Assembly: GCA_963836915.1 (NCBI GenBank)
Contig: CAWILH010000002.1
Span: 3,472,001 to 3,536,000 of the forward strand
DNA length: 64,000 bases
Origin: Cryomorpha sp963836915
GTDB taxonomy: Bacteria > Bacteroidota > Bacteroidia > Flavobacteriales_D > Cryomorphaceae
Direction: 5' to 3'
Shown here: positions 47,118 through 56,418 of the stretch, piece by piece
How positions within the stretch are numbered: position 1 is the stretch's first letter
How the letters are laid out: every line of letters starts with the position of its first letter
Made by a program: the position numbers and the translations under genes
The notes under the pieces: generated by a model
What the model saw: only the letters and a program-made list of their open reading frames with translations
Told to the model about the DNA's origin: nothing
Database searches by the model: none

Positions 47118-47531
47118 AATAAGGGTGGATTGGTAAAAATAACGATAAATTTAAGGAGTATGTCGAAGCTTGCGCGATCCTATTTCATCATTGACTAGAC
47201 GCAGTCGCGAAGTGTTGGTTGTATCCTTTCGAAATTTTGATCTTTTTTTGGAACGTATTTTTTTCTTTTTCTGGTAATTTCGGCGATAGCAGAAATACGC
47301 AATCTTGCAGCTGCTCCCGCAGTCTGGATGACAGCAGGACTTGCACTCCTGCCCATCTAAAAATCTGAATGTCCCGAGAAACCGGGAAAACACCAATGAC
47401 CGAAGGAAGCCCCCCAGCAATCGTAGAAAGTGCGTGCGCTTGGTTCGGGGCAGCGGTACCGGACACCAGAAACCAGGAACAAAACAACGAACACCAATAA
47501 CCACAATCAAGATTTCGTAATTTCGCGGCTC
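47118..47531. other. Intergenic region with partial word-like repeat
   Basis: About 410 bp between the divergent dockerin and helicase genes. The last about 50 bp before the helicase (47459-47510) read as degenerate CCAGAAACCAGGAACAAAAC words, the same family as upstream of the DUF3276 gene. The rest gives only short open frames on both strands; nothing recognised. Confidence 0.5.
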
Positions 47532-49877
47532 ATGGAATACCTGAATGAACTAAATCCCGCGCAGCGCGAAGCTGTTGAGCATACCGAAGGCCCCTGCATG
47601 GTCATTGCCGGTGCAGGCTCTGGCAAGACCCGCGTGCTCACCTATCGCATAGCACATCTTATCAATAAAGGTGTAGACCCCTTCAATATCCTCTCGCTCA
47701 CCTTTACCAATAAAGCCGCGCGCGAGATGAAAGAGCGCATCGCCAGCGTGATCGGTGGTACTGAAGCGCGCAATATTTGGATGGGCACCTTCCACAGCAT
47801 CTTTGCCCGTATTTTGCGGGTCGAATCTGAAAAGCTCAATTACCCTTCCAATTTTTCGATTTACGATAGCGGCGACTCTAAGAGCTTGATCAAAAGTACT
47901 GTGAAAGAGCTTGCGCTGGATGACAAGTTATATAAAGTTGGATTTGTGCAGAGCCGTATTTCCAAAGCCAAGAATAACCTGATATCGCCCAAGGCCTATG
48001 CCGAAAATATTGAGATAATGAGTGACGACGAAGTCAGCGGGCGTGGCAAGCTCGTAGAAGTATATCGGGAGTATAATCGCCGCCTGTTCAAGGCCGGGGC
48101 GATGGATTTTGATGATCTGCTGTATAAAACAAATGTGCTCCTGCGCGACTTTCCCGATGCACTCCATAAATACCAGCACAAGTTTAAATATCTGCTCGTG
48201 GATGAGTATCAGGATACCAATTTCAGCCAATACCTGATCGTAAAGAAGCTCGCCGCCCTAAATGAAAATCTCTGTGTGGTGGGCGACGATGCCCAGAGCA
48301 TTTATGGTTTTCGCGGTGCCAATATTCAGAATATCCTGAATTTTAAAAACGACTATCCCGATTATCGGCTTTTTAAGCTGGAGCAAAACTACCGCAGCAC
48401 CAAGGTGATCGTGGCTGCTGCCAATAGTGTGATCAGCAAGAATAAAGATCAGATCCAAAAGAAAGTGTGGACGGATAACGATGAAGGTGAAATAATACGT
48501 GTCAACCGTTCCCTTTCGGATAATGATGAAGGCCTTTTCGTGGCCAACGATATCTTTCAGGATAGGTCTAACTTCCAACTTGCCAATAAGAGTTTCGCAA
48601 TCTTGTACCGCACCAATTCACAGAGCAGGGCGATGGAAGAAGCCCTGCGAAAAATAAATATCCCCTACCGGATTTATGGTGGCCAGTCCTTTTATCAGCG
48701 AAAGGAGATCAAAGATTTGCTCGCTTACTTTCGCCTTACGGCAAATCCACGTGATGAAGAATCGCTAAAACGGGTCATCAACTATCCTACCCGCGGAATT
48801 GGAAAAACGACGCTAGAGAAGATGACCATTCTGGCTGCCGAAGCGGGGATCAGTCTTTGGGAGTGCATTACCACGCATATCGAAAGGCTTGAAGTGAATG
48901 CCGGTACCAAGAAGAAGCTCGCTGATTTTGGTACCATGATCAAGAGTTTTCGGGTTCAGTTGGATACCGAAGCCGCTGCTGTGCTGGCTGAGCACATTGC
49001 CAAATCTACCGGATTGCTGCGCGAGCTATATGCCGATAAAACCCCCGAAGGGCTGTCCCGTTTTGAAAATATCCAAGAGCTGTTAAATGGTATCCGCGAA
49101 TTTACCGATAGCGACCTGCCCGAATTTGAAGGCAAGAAGCCCGGACTGAGCGATTTCTTGGTCGATGTGGCCCTGCTCACCGATGCCGATCAAAATGATG
49201 ACGATAATGACAAGGTGAGCCTCATGACGATCCACGCCAGCAAGGGGCTCGAATTTCCGCACGTATACATTGTGGGTCTGGAAGAGAATCTATTCCCTTC
49301 GCAGCTTTCGCTAAATGATCGGAGCGAACTTGAAGAAGAGCGTCGCCTGTTTTACGTGGCACTGACCCGAGCTGAAAATAAAACCACCCTTACCTATGCC
49401 ATGTCGCGCTATCGCTATGGCACCCTTAATCACAGTGAGCCGAGCCGGTTTATAGAAGAAATAGATCCAAAATACATCGATGCCCCGGCGGCGCGGGAAA
49501 GCTATAATGAAACGAATGCCGGTTTTGAAACCCCCTGGCAGGGGATGGGCAGCCAGCGCGGTGGCGGGGCTAATGGAACCCGAAAATCATTTAAACCCAG
49601 AACAGTTCCAGAAAGCGACACCAAAGAGAGCAGCCGCCCCATACCGCCCAATTTAAAACGCGTAAAATCCAATCTTTCATCGCCAGCGGAAAGCAGGTCG
49701 CCGGCCACCGCACCCGGCACACTCGTGGCCGGCGCGCAGGTAGAACACGAAAAGTTTGGCAAAGGCAAAGTGCTGAACGTGGATGGCGAAGCCCCCAATG
49801 AAAAAGCTACCGTATTCTTTCCCGCGGTAGGGCAGAAGCAGCTGCTGCTCAAGTACGCCAAGCTCAGAGTGCTATAG
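47532..49877 (+). CDS. pcrA: ATP-dependent DNA helicase, UvrD/PcrA type
   Basis: About 781 residues. Q motif LNPAQREAVEHTEGP at 5-20, Walker A AGAGSGKTR at about 26-34, TFTNKAAREMKER, the Walker B DEYQDTN, VVGDDAQSIYGFRGA (motif III), LEQNYRS (motif IV), and late VSLMTIHASKGLEFPHVY and ALTRAENK (motifs V, VI). A disordered linker precedes a C-terminal Tudor-like domain (HEKFGKGKVLNVDG). A 3'-to-5' helicase for repair and removal of stalled complexes. The frame is open to 47430, but that extension lies in repeat-rich non-conserved sequence, so ATG 47532 is preferred. Confidence 0.94.
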   Translation: MEYLNELNPAQREAVEHTEGPCMVIAGAGSGKTRVLTYRIAHLINKGVDPFNILSLTFTNKAAREMKERIASVIGGTEARNIWMGTFHSIFARILRVESEKLNYPSNFSIYDSGDSKSLIKSTVKELALDDKLYKVGFVQSRISKAKNNLISPKAYAENIEIMSDDEVSGRGKLVEVYREYNRRLFKAGAMDFDDLLYKTNVLLRDFPDALHKYQHKFKYLLVDEYQDTNFSQYLIVKKLAALNENLCVVGDDAQSIYGFRGANIQNILNFKNDYPDYRLFKLEQNYRSTKVIVAAANSVISKNKDQIQKKVWTDNDEGEIIRVNRSLSDNDEGLFVANDIFQDRSNFQLANKSFAILYRTNSQSRAMEEALRKINIPYRIYGGQSFYQRKEIKDLLAYFRLTANPRDEESLKRVINYPTRGIGKTTLEKMTILAAEAGISLWECITTHIERLEVNAGTKKKLADFGTMIKSFRVQLDTEAAAVLAEHIAKSTGLLRELYADKTPEGLSRFENIQELLNGIREFTDSDLPEFEGKKPGLSDFLVDVALLTDADQNDDDNDKVSLMTIHASKGLEFPHVYIVGLEENLFPSQLSLNDRSELEEERRLFYVALTRAENKTTLTYAMSRYRYGTLNHSEPSRFIEEIDPKYIDAPAARESYNETNAGFETPWQGMGSQRGGGANGTRKSFKPRTVPESDTKESSRPIPPNLKRVKSNLSSPAESRSPATAPGTLVAGAQVEHEKFGKGKVLNVDGEAPNEKATVFFPAVGQKQLLLKYAKLRVL

Positions 49878-49959
49878 GTTAATTTCTTTTTTGCTCAATT
49901 TTCGTTAGAGCCTGCCACTCATCCATCCGACGGTAATTGGGCATCGAGAAAGACTCCCA

Positions 49960-50118
49960 AAAGACCTTGGGTTTTTGGTTTTGTAAAGAGCCAAAGGCCA
50001 ATATTTAGAGTAATAAGTAGAATAGTTTTTGTCGGTTTTTGGTCTTCGATAAGCGACCTGTCAACCTATTTCACGAGAGCAACCAAGAACCAAGAACCAG
50101 GAACAAAAAACCAGTTAC
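49960..50118. repeat. Word-like repeat: TTTTTGGTTTT / ACCAAGAACC family
   Basis: Degenerate T/G-rich words (TTGGGTTTTTGGTTTTG, TTTTTGTCGGTTTTTGGTC) on the left and A/C-rich complements (AACCAAGAACCAAGAACCAG, ACAAAAAACCAG) on the right, together an imperfect inverted array between the helicase and DUF3276 genes. Confidence 0.65.
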
Positions 50119-50128
50119 GATCAAATCG

Positions 50129-50136
50129 TATATTTG
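50129..50136 (+). promoter_or_regulatory. -7 promoter element (TAnnTTTG) of the DUF3276 gene
   Basis: TATATTTG, 40 bp before ATG 50176. Because it overlaps a possible GTG/ATG-like upstream start at 50134, transcription would begin after that codon, which supports 50176 as the real start. Confidence 0.5.
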
Positions 50137-50175
50137 CCCGCTACTACTTTATTAAGCTATATTAAAACCAACAGT

Positions 50176-50535
50176 ATGTCATTTGAAAATAGTGATGCCA
50201 ATAGGGATGAGATTTTCTCAAAAGCGGTGAGGGCAGGTAAGCGCACCTACTTCTTTGATGTGAAATCTACCCGTGGCAACGATCTTTACCTCACCATTAC
50301 CGAAAGTAAAAAACGCTTCCACGATGATGGGAAGCATTCTTTCGAGAAGCACAAGCTCTTCTTGTACAAAGAAGATTTCGAAAAATTTGCCGAAGGGCTG
50401 AAAGAAACCCTTGTAAAAATAAGGAGCCTTCAGGAAGGCGATAATGAGTATATCGATCCTGCCGACGTAGAAAAAGAAGTGATCGAAGCCGGTGATTTTA
50501 CCGACGTGAGCTTCGATGATCTGGATAAGTCTTAG
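50176..50535 (+). CDS. PUR-alpha-like nucleic-acid-binding protein (DUF3276)
   Basis: A 119-residue protein whose core (RTYFFDVKSTRGNDLYLTIT, then HKLFLYKEDFEKFAEGL) is one PUR repeat, the fold that binds single-stranded DNA or RNA and dimerises in bacteria. It is found throughout Bacteroidota and Spirochaetes. The C-terminus is acidic (GDFTDVSFDDLDKS). Its stop overlaps by 4 bp the stop of the convergent flavin reductase gene. Confidence 0.88.
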   Translation: MSFENSDANRDEIFSKAVRAGKRTYFFDVKSTRGNDLYLTITESKKRFHDDGKHSFEKHKLFLYKEDFEKFAEGLKETLVKIRSLQEGDNEYIDPADVEKEVIEAGDFTDVSFDDLDKS

Positions 50536-51065
50536 AATTTTTCCAGTCGCTCCATCAGGTTTACCAGCTGACTTTGATATTCTTTATTGGTCAGTTTTTC
50601 TTCATCGCTGATGTAAAGGTGTATGGATGAGAGTACGGGTTTGAAGCTCAGCACTTCCATATCTAAAAAGTGCAGCACCGAAGTAAGGTGGTCAAGGCCG
50701 CGTACATTTCCCGATCTACCAGAAGAGAGACCCACCAAGGCCGCTTTTTTGCCTTTCCATTCGCTGGGAGAAAGGCTATCGATAAAGAGTTTCAGTATGC
50801 CTGGATAGCTGCCATTGTACTCGGGTACCACGAAGATGAGTTTCTCAGACCTGCGGATGTACTGTTTCAGTATTTGTTCAAAACTATCGGTATAGGTTCC
50901 ATACGCGCCGGTATGCGATAAGTCCGACACAAGTGATCTCAGATAAAAATTTTCGTGGGCTATTTGCTGTTTATCAGCTATTTCAGATAGTGTCTTGAGC
51001 AATATCTGCGAGTTGCTTTCGTCGCGGTCGGTGCCACAGATTAGGGTCGTCATAAGGGAGTGCAA
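50532..51065 (-). CDS. NADPH-dependent FMN reductase family protein
   Basis: A 177-residue flavodoxin-fold oxidoreductase. LICGTDRDESNSQILLKTL near the N-terminus replaces the usual GSxRxxS phosphate loop, VVPEYNGSYPGILKLFIDSL is the FMN-contacting PEYNGSxPGxLKN motif, and KAALVGLSSGRSGNVRGL is the NADPH-side loop. It reduces FMN, quinones or azo compounds with NAD(P)H. M5 is an alternative start. Convergent with DUF3276, divergent from the par operon. Confidence 0.85.
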   Translation of the reverse strand: MHSLMTTLICGTDRDESNSQILLKTLSEIADKQQIAHENFYLRSLVSDLSHTGAYGTYTDSFEQILKQYIRRSEKLIFVVPEYNGSYPGILKLFIDSLSPSEWKGKKAALVGLSSGRSGNVRGLDHLTSVLHFLDMEVLSFKPVLSSIHLYISDEEKLTNKEYQSQLVNLMERLEKF

Positions 51066-51155
51066 TTAACAAAAATCTGTGCATAATTAAGACCCAAAAC
51101 CGAGCGTTTTGCGGTGCTTTAAGCGTAATTTTAAAGTCTTGATTTGCATCGTTTC

Positions 51156-51857
51156 ATGTTGACAACCTTAACGTATTCTGATCACGCTTGTTCTGGCAGG
51201 GCGTATGGCAATCATCATCTTTTGATAGATCCTTACATAAGCCGCAATAAATTCGCCGCGTTCAAAAGTGACGATGCAATCTTCGTAGACTATTTTTTTC
51301 CTATGCGCGGTAATGAAGATCATATAGCCAATGCCCCATCCATAGCCACCCCCACCGGAGCCATGGTCATTTCATATCTTGGGGTGGCACGCTCGATCGA
51401 AAAGAAAGGGATAGAGCGCTCTCAAAACCTTAGTATTGGCGGAAGCCTGAGCCTGCCTTTCGGCAAAATAAAATATATGTCTGCTGCTCATAGTAGTAAC
51501 ACCCCAAAAGGAATTTATGGCGACATGTTGGATGGATTCGTATTCGATTTTTCCGACCTTTGCGTCTGTTCTGAAATCGACACGGAGCTTATGGTTGATA
51601 CGCAATTGATAGCCAAAGGTATTGACGTAGGTCACGCAGTTTTGCCAAAAGGCAGAACCTATACCGTGGGCGTAGCTGAAGCCATGCTCGCCGCTGGCTT
51701 TGTGAATTGCATGAGCGCAGTTGGTGCGTGCTATACTACATCTCCAGCCATAGCGATGAGCACTGCCGTAGCGACCGAAAAACTTGAAAGTGCCGGAATA
51801 AACCTTACCCTTATGGAAATAGGGGAAACGAAAGAATTTGAAATATGGGAAAGATAA
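51156..51857 (+). CDS. UPF0173-like metallo-hydrolase homolog without metal ligands
   Basis: About 233 residues from ATG 51156 (a TTG lies 12 bp earlier). It aligns along its whole length with UPF0173-type metal-dependent hydrolases (metallo-beta-lactamase fold): LTYSDHAC for the first strand, AAHSSNTPKGIYG and LMEIGETKEF. But the HxHxDH motif reads R-G-N-E-D-H (residues 55-60) and the later IHY-type histidine is Cys196; only D59, H60 and H116 remain. The frame is intact, so this is a probable pseudo-enzyme. Its end overlaps parA by 13 bp. Confidence 0.72.
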   Translation: MLTTLTYSDHACSGRAYGNHHLLIDPYISRNKFAAFKSDDAIFVDYFFPMRGNEDHIANAPSIATPTGAMVISYLGVARSIEKKGIERSQNLSIGGSLSLPFGKIKYMSAAHSSNTPKGIYGDMLDGFVFDFSDLCVCSEIDTELMVDTQLIAKGIDVGHAVLPKGRTYTVGVAEAMLAAGFVNCMSAVGACYTTSPAIAMSTAVATEKLESAGINLTLMEIGETKEFEIWER

Positions 51858-52657
51858 TAAGCATTGCCAATCAAAAAGGTGGAGTGGGAAAAACCACTAC
51901 TGCCATTAATCTCGCCGCCTGCCTAGGTGTGCTGGAGCATAAAGTACTACTGGTAGATGCCGACCCGCAGGCCAATGCCACCAGCGGCGTAGGGGTAGAC
52001 CCTAAGTCGGTGAAGACCAGTATTTACGAGTGTTTGGTAAATGATCTTGATCCGCGCGACATTATTATAAAAAGTGACAATCCAAATCTGGATCTCATAC
52101 CCGCGCATATCGATTTGGTGGGCGCCGAGATAGAAATGATAAGTGTGCCCAACCGCGAGCAGATGATGCGCCACGCCCTTAAGCTGCTTAAAGATGACTA
52201 CGACTTTATAATCATAGACTGCTCGCCTTCGCTCGGCCTGATCACGGTAAATGCACTCTGTGCTTCAGATTCGGTCATAGTACCGGTGCAATGCGAGTAT
52301 TTTGCGCTCGAAGGGCTGGGCAAGCTGTTGAACACCATCAAGATCGTTCAGTCGCGGCTCAATACCGAACTCGAAATGGAAGGCATCCTTCTCACTATGT
52401 TTGATGGTAGGCTGCGGCTTGCCAACCAGGTAGTGGAAGAAGTGAAAATGCACTTCCAGCAGATGGTCTTTAATACGGTGATACATAGAAATACCCGACT
52501 TGGTGAAGCGCCCAGCCACGGCGAGACCATCATCATGCACGATGCATCATGCAAGGGATCGATAAATTACCTCAACCTTGCGCGTGAACTTTTGCAAAAG
52601 AACGACCTTACTAAAATAAAATCGGAAGATAAATTGATAGAGCTCGAAAATGACTAA
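51845..52657 (+). CDS. parA: Chromosome partitioning ATPase ParA (Soj)
   Basis: A 270-residue ParA/MinD-type ATPase that moves the ParB-bound origin over the nucleoid. Deviant Walker A KGGVGKTTTAINLAA (11-25), DADPQANATSG (about 40-50), Walker B FIIIDCSPSLGLITVNAL (about 118-135). Length is that of chromosomal Soj rather than plasmid ParA. Start overlaps the preceding gene by 13 bp and its stop overlaps parB by 8 bp. Confidence 0.95.
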   Translation: MGKIISIANQKGGVGKTTTAINLAACLGVLEHKVLLVDADPQANATSGVGVDPKSVKTSIYECLVNDLDPRDIIIKSDNPNLDLIPAHIDLVGAEIEMISVPNREQMMRHALKLLKDDYDFIIIDCSPSLGLITVNALCASDSVIVPVQCEYFALEGLGKLLNTIKIVQSRLNTELEMEGILLTMFDGRLRLANQVVEEVKMHFQQMVFNTVIHRNTRLGEAPSHGETIIMHDASCKGSINYLNLARELLQKNDLTKIKSEDKLIELEND

Positions 52658-53549
52658 GAAGAGAGCTTTGGGAAGAGGCTTGAGCGCGCTGCTCGAGAAT
52701 GTAGAGACAGACATCACCACCGGCACACAGTCCGAAAACACGAGTAGGGTCTTGGGTTCCGTGGCCATGATACCCATCTCGCATATAGAAGCCAATCCCT
52801 TTCAGCCAAGATCCGTTTTTGACGAAGAGTCCATGCTCGAACTCGCGCAGTCTATCCGTCAGCTCGGTATCATCCAGCCCGTTACAGTGCGTAAGATGGG
52901 TTATGACCAGTTTCAGCTTATCAGCGGGGAGCGCCGGTTTAGGGCTTCCCAAATGGCTGGGCTGCGCGAAGTGCCGGCCTATATACGTGTGGCCAATGAC
53001 CAGGCGATGCTCGAGATGGCCATCGTAGAGAATATCCAGCGGCGCAACCTCGATGCCATAGAGATCGCGCTTTCATACCAGCGCCTTATCGAAGAGTGCA
53101 GCCTCACGCAAGAAGGCTTGAGTGAGCGGGTAGGGAAGAAGCGCGCTACGATCACCAATTATTTGCGCTTGTTGAAGTTGCCGCCCGAAGTGCAGATGGG
53201 GATCCGAAAGAATGAGCTCTCCATGGGTCACGCCCGTGCCTTATTGGCGCTTGATGATGAAGATGCCATCGTGCAGGCTTTCGCCAAAATAAAAAGCGAA
53301 GGATGGTCGGTACGGCAGGCGGAGCAGCATGCGCAGGAGATCAAGGCAACAGCCCAATCTAAGGGCAGTTCAAGAAGGTCTAAGTCTGCGGCGCTCTCAT
53401 TTGTACATCAAAAGATGAAAGCTGATCTGATGGATTGGTTTGGTACAAAAGTTGATCTGAAGCGCGACACCTCAGGAAAGGGTAAAATTGAGATCAATTT
53501 CCAGTCTGAAGATGACCTACAGCGCATCATTGAAAAGCTTGAGATATAG
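52650..53549 (+). CDS. parB: Chromosome partitioning protein ParB (Spo0J)
   Basis: A 299-residue centromere-binding CTPase. ISHIEANPFQPR then GERRFRASQMAGLREVPAYI give the ParB/Srx nucleotide-binding domain (GERRxRA box), ENIQRRNLDAIEIALSYQRL follows, and the helix-turn-helix with LTQEGLSERVGKKRATITNYL recognises parS. The C-terminal part (about 245-299) is the dimerisation domain. No clear parS copy was found in this window. Its last 38 bp overlap the next gene. Confidence 0.95.
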   Translation: MTKKRALGRGLSALLENVETDITTGTQSENTSRVLGSVAMIPISHIEANPFQPRSVFDEESMLELAQSIRQLGIIQPVTVRKMGYDQFQLISGERRFRASQMAGLREVPAYIRVANDQAMLEMAIVENIQRRNLDAIEIALSYQRLIEECSLTQEGLSERVGKKRATITNYLRLLKLPPEVQMGIRKNELSMGHARALLALDDEDAIVQAFAKIKSEGWSVRQAEQHAQEIKATAQSKGSSRRSKSAALSFVHQKMKADLMDWFGTKVDLKRDTSGKGKIEINFQSEDDLQRIIEKLEI

Positions 53550-54138
53550 CGCCTTCCTTTTTTTACTGCTATTGGCGGTAAGCCAGAAAGCTAAAGCACA
53601 AGTAGATAGTGCTAAGGTAGAAACTACTGTAAAATTAGAGCGCGGAAGGGTCAATGCTGATCAGGAAGATGTAAATCCAGAACCAGAACTTCCGCCAGAA
53701 ATCCACTCCCCACGAAAGGCAACATTAATGTCTACCGCGCTGCCTGGCCTAGGCCAGATCTACAATAAGAAAATATGGAAAGTACCCATCATTTATGGAG
53801 GCTTTGCAGCGGCCGGCTATTACTTAAATGACAATCTGACCAAGATCAACCTTTATAAAGATGGATATAGCGCCGCGACCGATACCGACCCCAATACCGA
53901 AAACACCACCGGCTTTTCTGTGCAACAACTCGACGAGCTCATCGATCAATATAAAGGGTGGCGCGACCTTTCGTACATCGCGATCGTGGCCATTTATGTG
54001 CTTAACATCATTGATGCAAATGTCGATGCCCATCTCTTCAACTTTGAAGTAAATGAAGATATCTCTATGAATATCAGTCCCTATATGAGCCCGATGGCAT
54101 CGGCGGGCGCGGGGCTTACATTAACATTGAAATGGTAA
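53512..54138 (+). CDS. DUF5683 domain protein
   Basis: About 208 residues. Signal segment (LRYSAFLFLLLLAVSQKAKAQ), proline/glutamate-rich linker (EDVNPEPELPPEIHSP), then the DUF5683 core: ALPGLGQIYNKKIWKVPIIYGGFAAAGYY, a soluble loop, and SYIAIVAIYVLNIIDANVDAHLFNFEV, both membrane-associated, and a final short beta-like end. The start may be ATG 53512 or TTG 53530; both are inside parB. Conserved next to parAB and dapB in Flavobacteriia; function unknown. Confidence 0.82.
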   Translation: MTYSASLKSLRYSAFLFLLLLAVSQKAKAQVDSAKVETTVKLERGRVNADQEDVNPEPELPPEIHSPRKATLMSTALPGLGQIYNKKIWKVPIIYGGFAAAGYYLNDNLTKINLYKDGYSAATDTDPNTENTTGFSVQQLDELIDQYKGWRDLSYIAIVAIYVLNIIDANVDAHLFNFEVNEDISMNISPYMSPMASAGAGLTLTLKW

Positions 54139-54163
54139 CTTCGCCCCCCGAAGAAGGTCTCCT

Positions 54164-54880
54164 ATGCGAATAGCAATCATTGGATATGGCAAAATGGGCA
54201 GGCTCATAGCCGAAATGGCCGAATCACGGCGCCATGAAATAAGCCATAAGATCAATTCACAAAATGCTGAATTGATCGACGATCTGACAGATACCGACCT
54301 GGCCATAGAATTTTCAAATCCCGATGTAGTTCTCAACAATATTGAAACCTTGCTTTCGCAAAAAATTCCAGTCTTGGTTGGCACTACAGGCTGGCAAGAC
54401 CAGCTGGGTGAGGTACATCAATGGGTTGACCGCTTCGGCAGTAAGCTGTTTTATGCATCCAATTTTTCCATAGGTGTTTACCTAAGCATTCAGACGAGCA
54501 ATTTTTTGGCCGGGCTTATGTCTGGTCGGTCTGGCTATAACGCAACGGTAGAAGAGTGGCATCATATGCATAAAAAAGACGCGCCCAGCGGAACTGCGCT
54601 GAGCATAGCCGATGGAATCATAGACCATCATGCCCGTTATAATGCTTCTGCGCTGGCGGCCGAAAACCTGCCCGGTGCTACCCTGCCCATCACGGCTTAT
54701 AGGGAAGGTGAAATCTTCGGGACGCATGAAGTGAACTATAGCTCGGCCATAGACCGTATTACCATCAGGCACGAAGCCAAAAACCGTAACGGCTTTGCAC
54801 AGGGGGCTATCGAAGCCGGAGAATTTTTAATAAATCAACCAAGCGGGGTGTACACCATGAAGCACCTGTTTAATCTATAA
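54164..54880 (+). CDS. dapB: 4-hydroxy-tetrahydrodipicolinate reductase
   Basis: A 238-residue enzyme of the lysine/diaminopimelate branch, reducing HTPA to tetrahydrodipicolinate with NAD(P)H. GYGKMGRLI (residues 5-13) binds the dinucleotide, GTTGW at about 74, EEWHHMHKKDAPSGTAL (about 131-147) holds the catalytic His pair and Lys. Required for peptidoglycan. 25 bp after DUF5683 and 2 bp before lepB. Confidence 0.95.
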   Translation: MRIAIIGYGKMGRLIAEMAESRRHEISHKINSQNAELIDDLTDTDLAIEFSNPDVVLNNIETLLSQKIPVLVGTTGWQDQLGEVHQWVDRFGSKLFYASNFSIGVYLSIQTSNFLAGLMSGRSGYNATVEEWHHMHKKDAPSGTALSIADGIIDHHARYNASALAAENLPGATLPITAYREGEIFGTHEVNYSSAIDRITIRHEAKNRNGFAQGAIEAGEFLINQPSGVYTMKHLFNL

Positions 54881-54882
54881 AA

Positions 54883-56409
54883 ATGATCATCGCACAAATC
54901 ATATTTTATCTCACCATACTTTCGTATTTCGCATGTCTGTGGAAGGTTTTCGAAAAGGCAGGCCAACCCAAATGGGCGGGTTTTGTACCCGTTTATAATC
55001 TATTTATTCTACTCAAAGTCATTAAGAAGCCATGGTGGTGGCTGCTCATCCTGATCGTGCCGGGAGTTAATTTCCTATTGCTCATCGTGATGCATATTGA
55101 GCTGGTGCGCGCTTTCGGACTGCGCTCCATGCCCGAATACTTAATGGCCATCTTCCTGCCTTTTATAAGTATCGGACGCATCGCCTTTGACGCGAGATTA
55201 ACGCATACCGGTCTACCAGATTATAAAAAGGAGAAGAAAGGTTTCTCCCGTGAGTGGGGCGAAGCCATCGTATTTGCAATTATCGCGGCCACCATTATCC
55301 GCACCTTTTTTATGGAAGCCTTTACCATCCCGACCCCTTCTATGGAGAAGTCGCTGCTCGTGGGCGATTACCTTTTCGTAAGTAAAGCCAGCTACGGTGC
55401 GCGCCTGCCCATGACGCCGATCGCCTTCCCGCTGGTGCACCACACCATTCCGATATTGAATATAAAATCTTATCTCGAATGGCAGAAGCTGCCCTATCTC
55501 CGCCTGCCCGGATGGGGAGAAGTGGAGCGTTTTGATGCCACGGTATTTAATTTCCCGGAAGGGGACACGGTAGTGGTAAATGTGCAGGAGCAGAGCTATT
55601 ATGCCCTTTCCCGCCAGCTTGGAAGGGAGAATCTATTGAAGGGACGCTTCGTAATACCCGATGGCCGCGTGGCCGAAACCGGTGGTATTACGGTGCGGCC
55701 AATCGATAAAAAAGAGAATTATATAAAGCGCACCATCGGTATGCCCGGTGATGAGCTGGAGGTGATCAATCGACAGGTACATATAGACGGAGAGCCGATC
55801 GAGAATCCCGATGGGATGGAGTATACCTACCGAGTGCATACCAACTCTCAGCTTTCTACTGAAGTGGTAAGGGAGAAATATGGTATCAGCATTCCAACTT
55901 CCGAAAAAGAGAATTATGTGGGACGAAACTTTTACGAACTTCCGCTCACGATGGAAGAAAAAGCGATCTTCGAAGGCATGTCATCGGTAGATTCGGTGAC
56001 TATAGAAACGAAACGGCCACAAGCCGATCTGCGCATTTTCCCAAACCATCCTAAATTTAGTTGGACGGAAGATGATTTTGGTCCGCTTTGGATTCCCAAA
56101 GCAGGCGAGTCGATCGACTTGACCATCGATAACTTACCGCTGTACCGCCGGGTGATCGATATATATGAATATAACGACCTGAAGGTAGAAGGAAGCGACA
56201 TTTTCATAAATGGCGAGAAGGCGACCCGCTATACTTTTCGGCAAGACTATTATTTTATGATGGGCGATAACCGTCATAATTCTGCCGACTCCCGCTTCTG
56301 GGGTTTTGTGCCCTATGATCATATTGTAGGTAAGGCAGTGTTCATTTGGTTCAGCAAAGAATCGGGCGGTGGAGTGCGGTGGAGCCGTCTCTTCTCGCTG
56401 GTCGATTAA
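54883..56409 (+). CDS. lepB: Signal peptidase I with N-terminal DUF5684-like membrane domain
   Basis: A 508-residue inner-membrane protease removing signal peptides. The first about 110 residues hold several helices (DUF5684-like: FEKAGQPKWAGFVPVYNL); a further helix at about 127-143 leads to the catalytic part. Ser153 in TPSMEKSLLVGD and Lys282 in NYIKRTIGMPGD form the dyad; MMGDNRHNSADSRFWGFVP is box E. A long insertion between box C and D is normal for Bacteroidota LepB. Followed after 9 bp by a paralog lacking the dyad. Confidence 0.93.
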   Translation: MIIAQIIFYLTILSYFACLWKVFEKAGQPKWAGFVPVYNLFILLKVIKKPWWWLLILIVPGVNFLLLIVMHIELVRAFGLRSMPEYLMAIFLPFISIGRIAFDARLTHTGLPDYKKEKKGFSREWGEAIVFAIIAATIIRTFFMEAFTIPTPSMEKSLLVGDYLFVSKASYGARLPMTPIAFPLVHHTIPILNIKSYLEWQKLPYLRLPGWGEVERFDATVFNFPEGDTVVVNVQEQSYYALSRQLGRENLLKGRFVIPDGRVAETGGITVRPIDKKENYIKRTIGMPGDELEVINRQVHIDGEPIENPDGMEYTYRVHTNSQLSTEVVREKYGISIPTSEKENYVGRNFYELPLTMEEKAIFEGMSSVDSVTIETKRPQADLRIFPNHPKFSWTEDDFGPLWIPKAGESIDLTIDNLPLYRRVIDIYEYNDLKVEGSDIFINGEKATRYTFRQDYYFMMGDNRHNSADSRFWGFVPYDHIVGKAVFIWFSKESGGGVRWSRLFSLVD

Positions 56410-56418
56410 GCTATCCCG

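Noticed and set aside
47151..47510. 119-codon minus-strand frame between dockerin and helicase genes
   Set aside because: Arg/Ser-rich composition, overlaps repeat words, no domain; looks like a chance frame.
51148..51164. parS-like site before the par operon
   Set aside because: GTTTCATGTTGACA shares only part of the TGTTTCACGTGAAACA consensus and is not palindromic.
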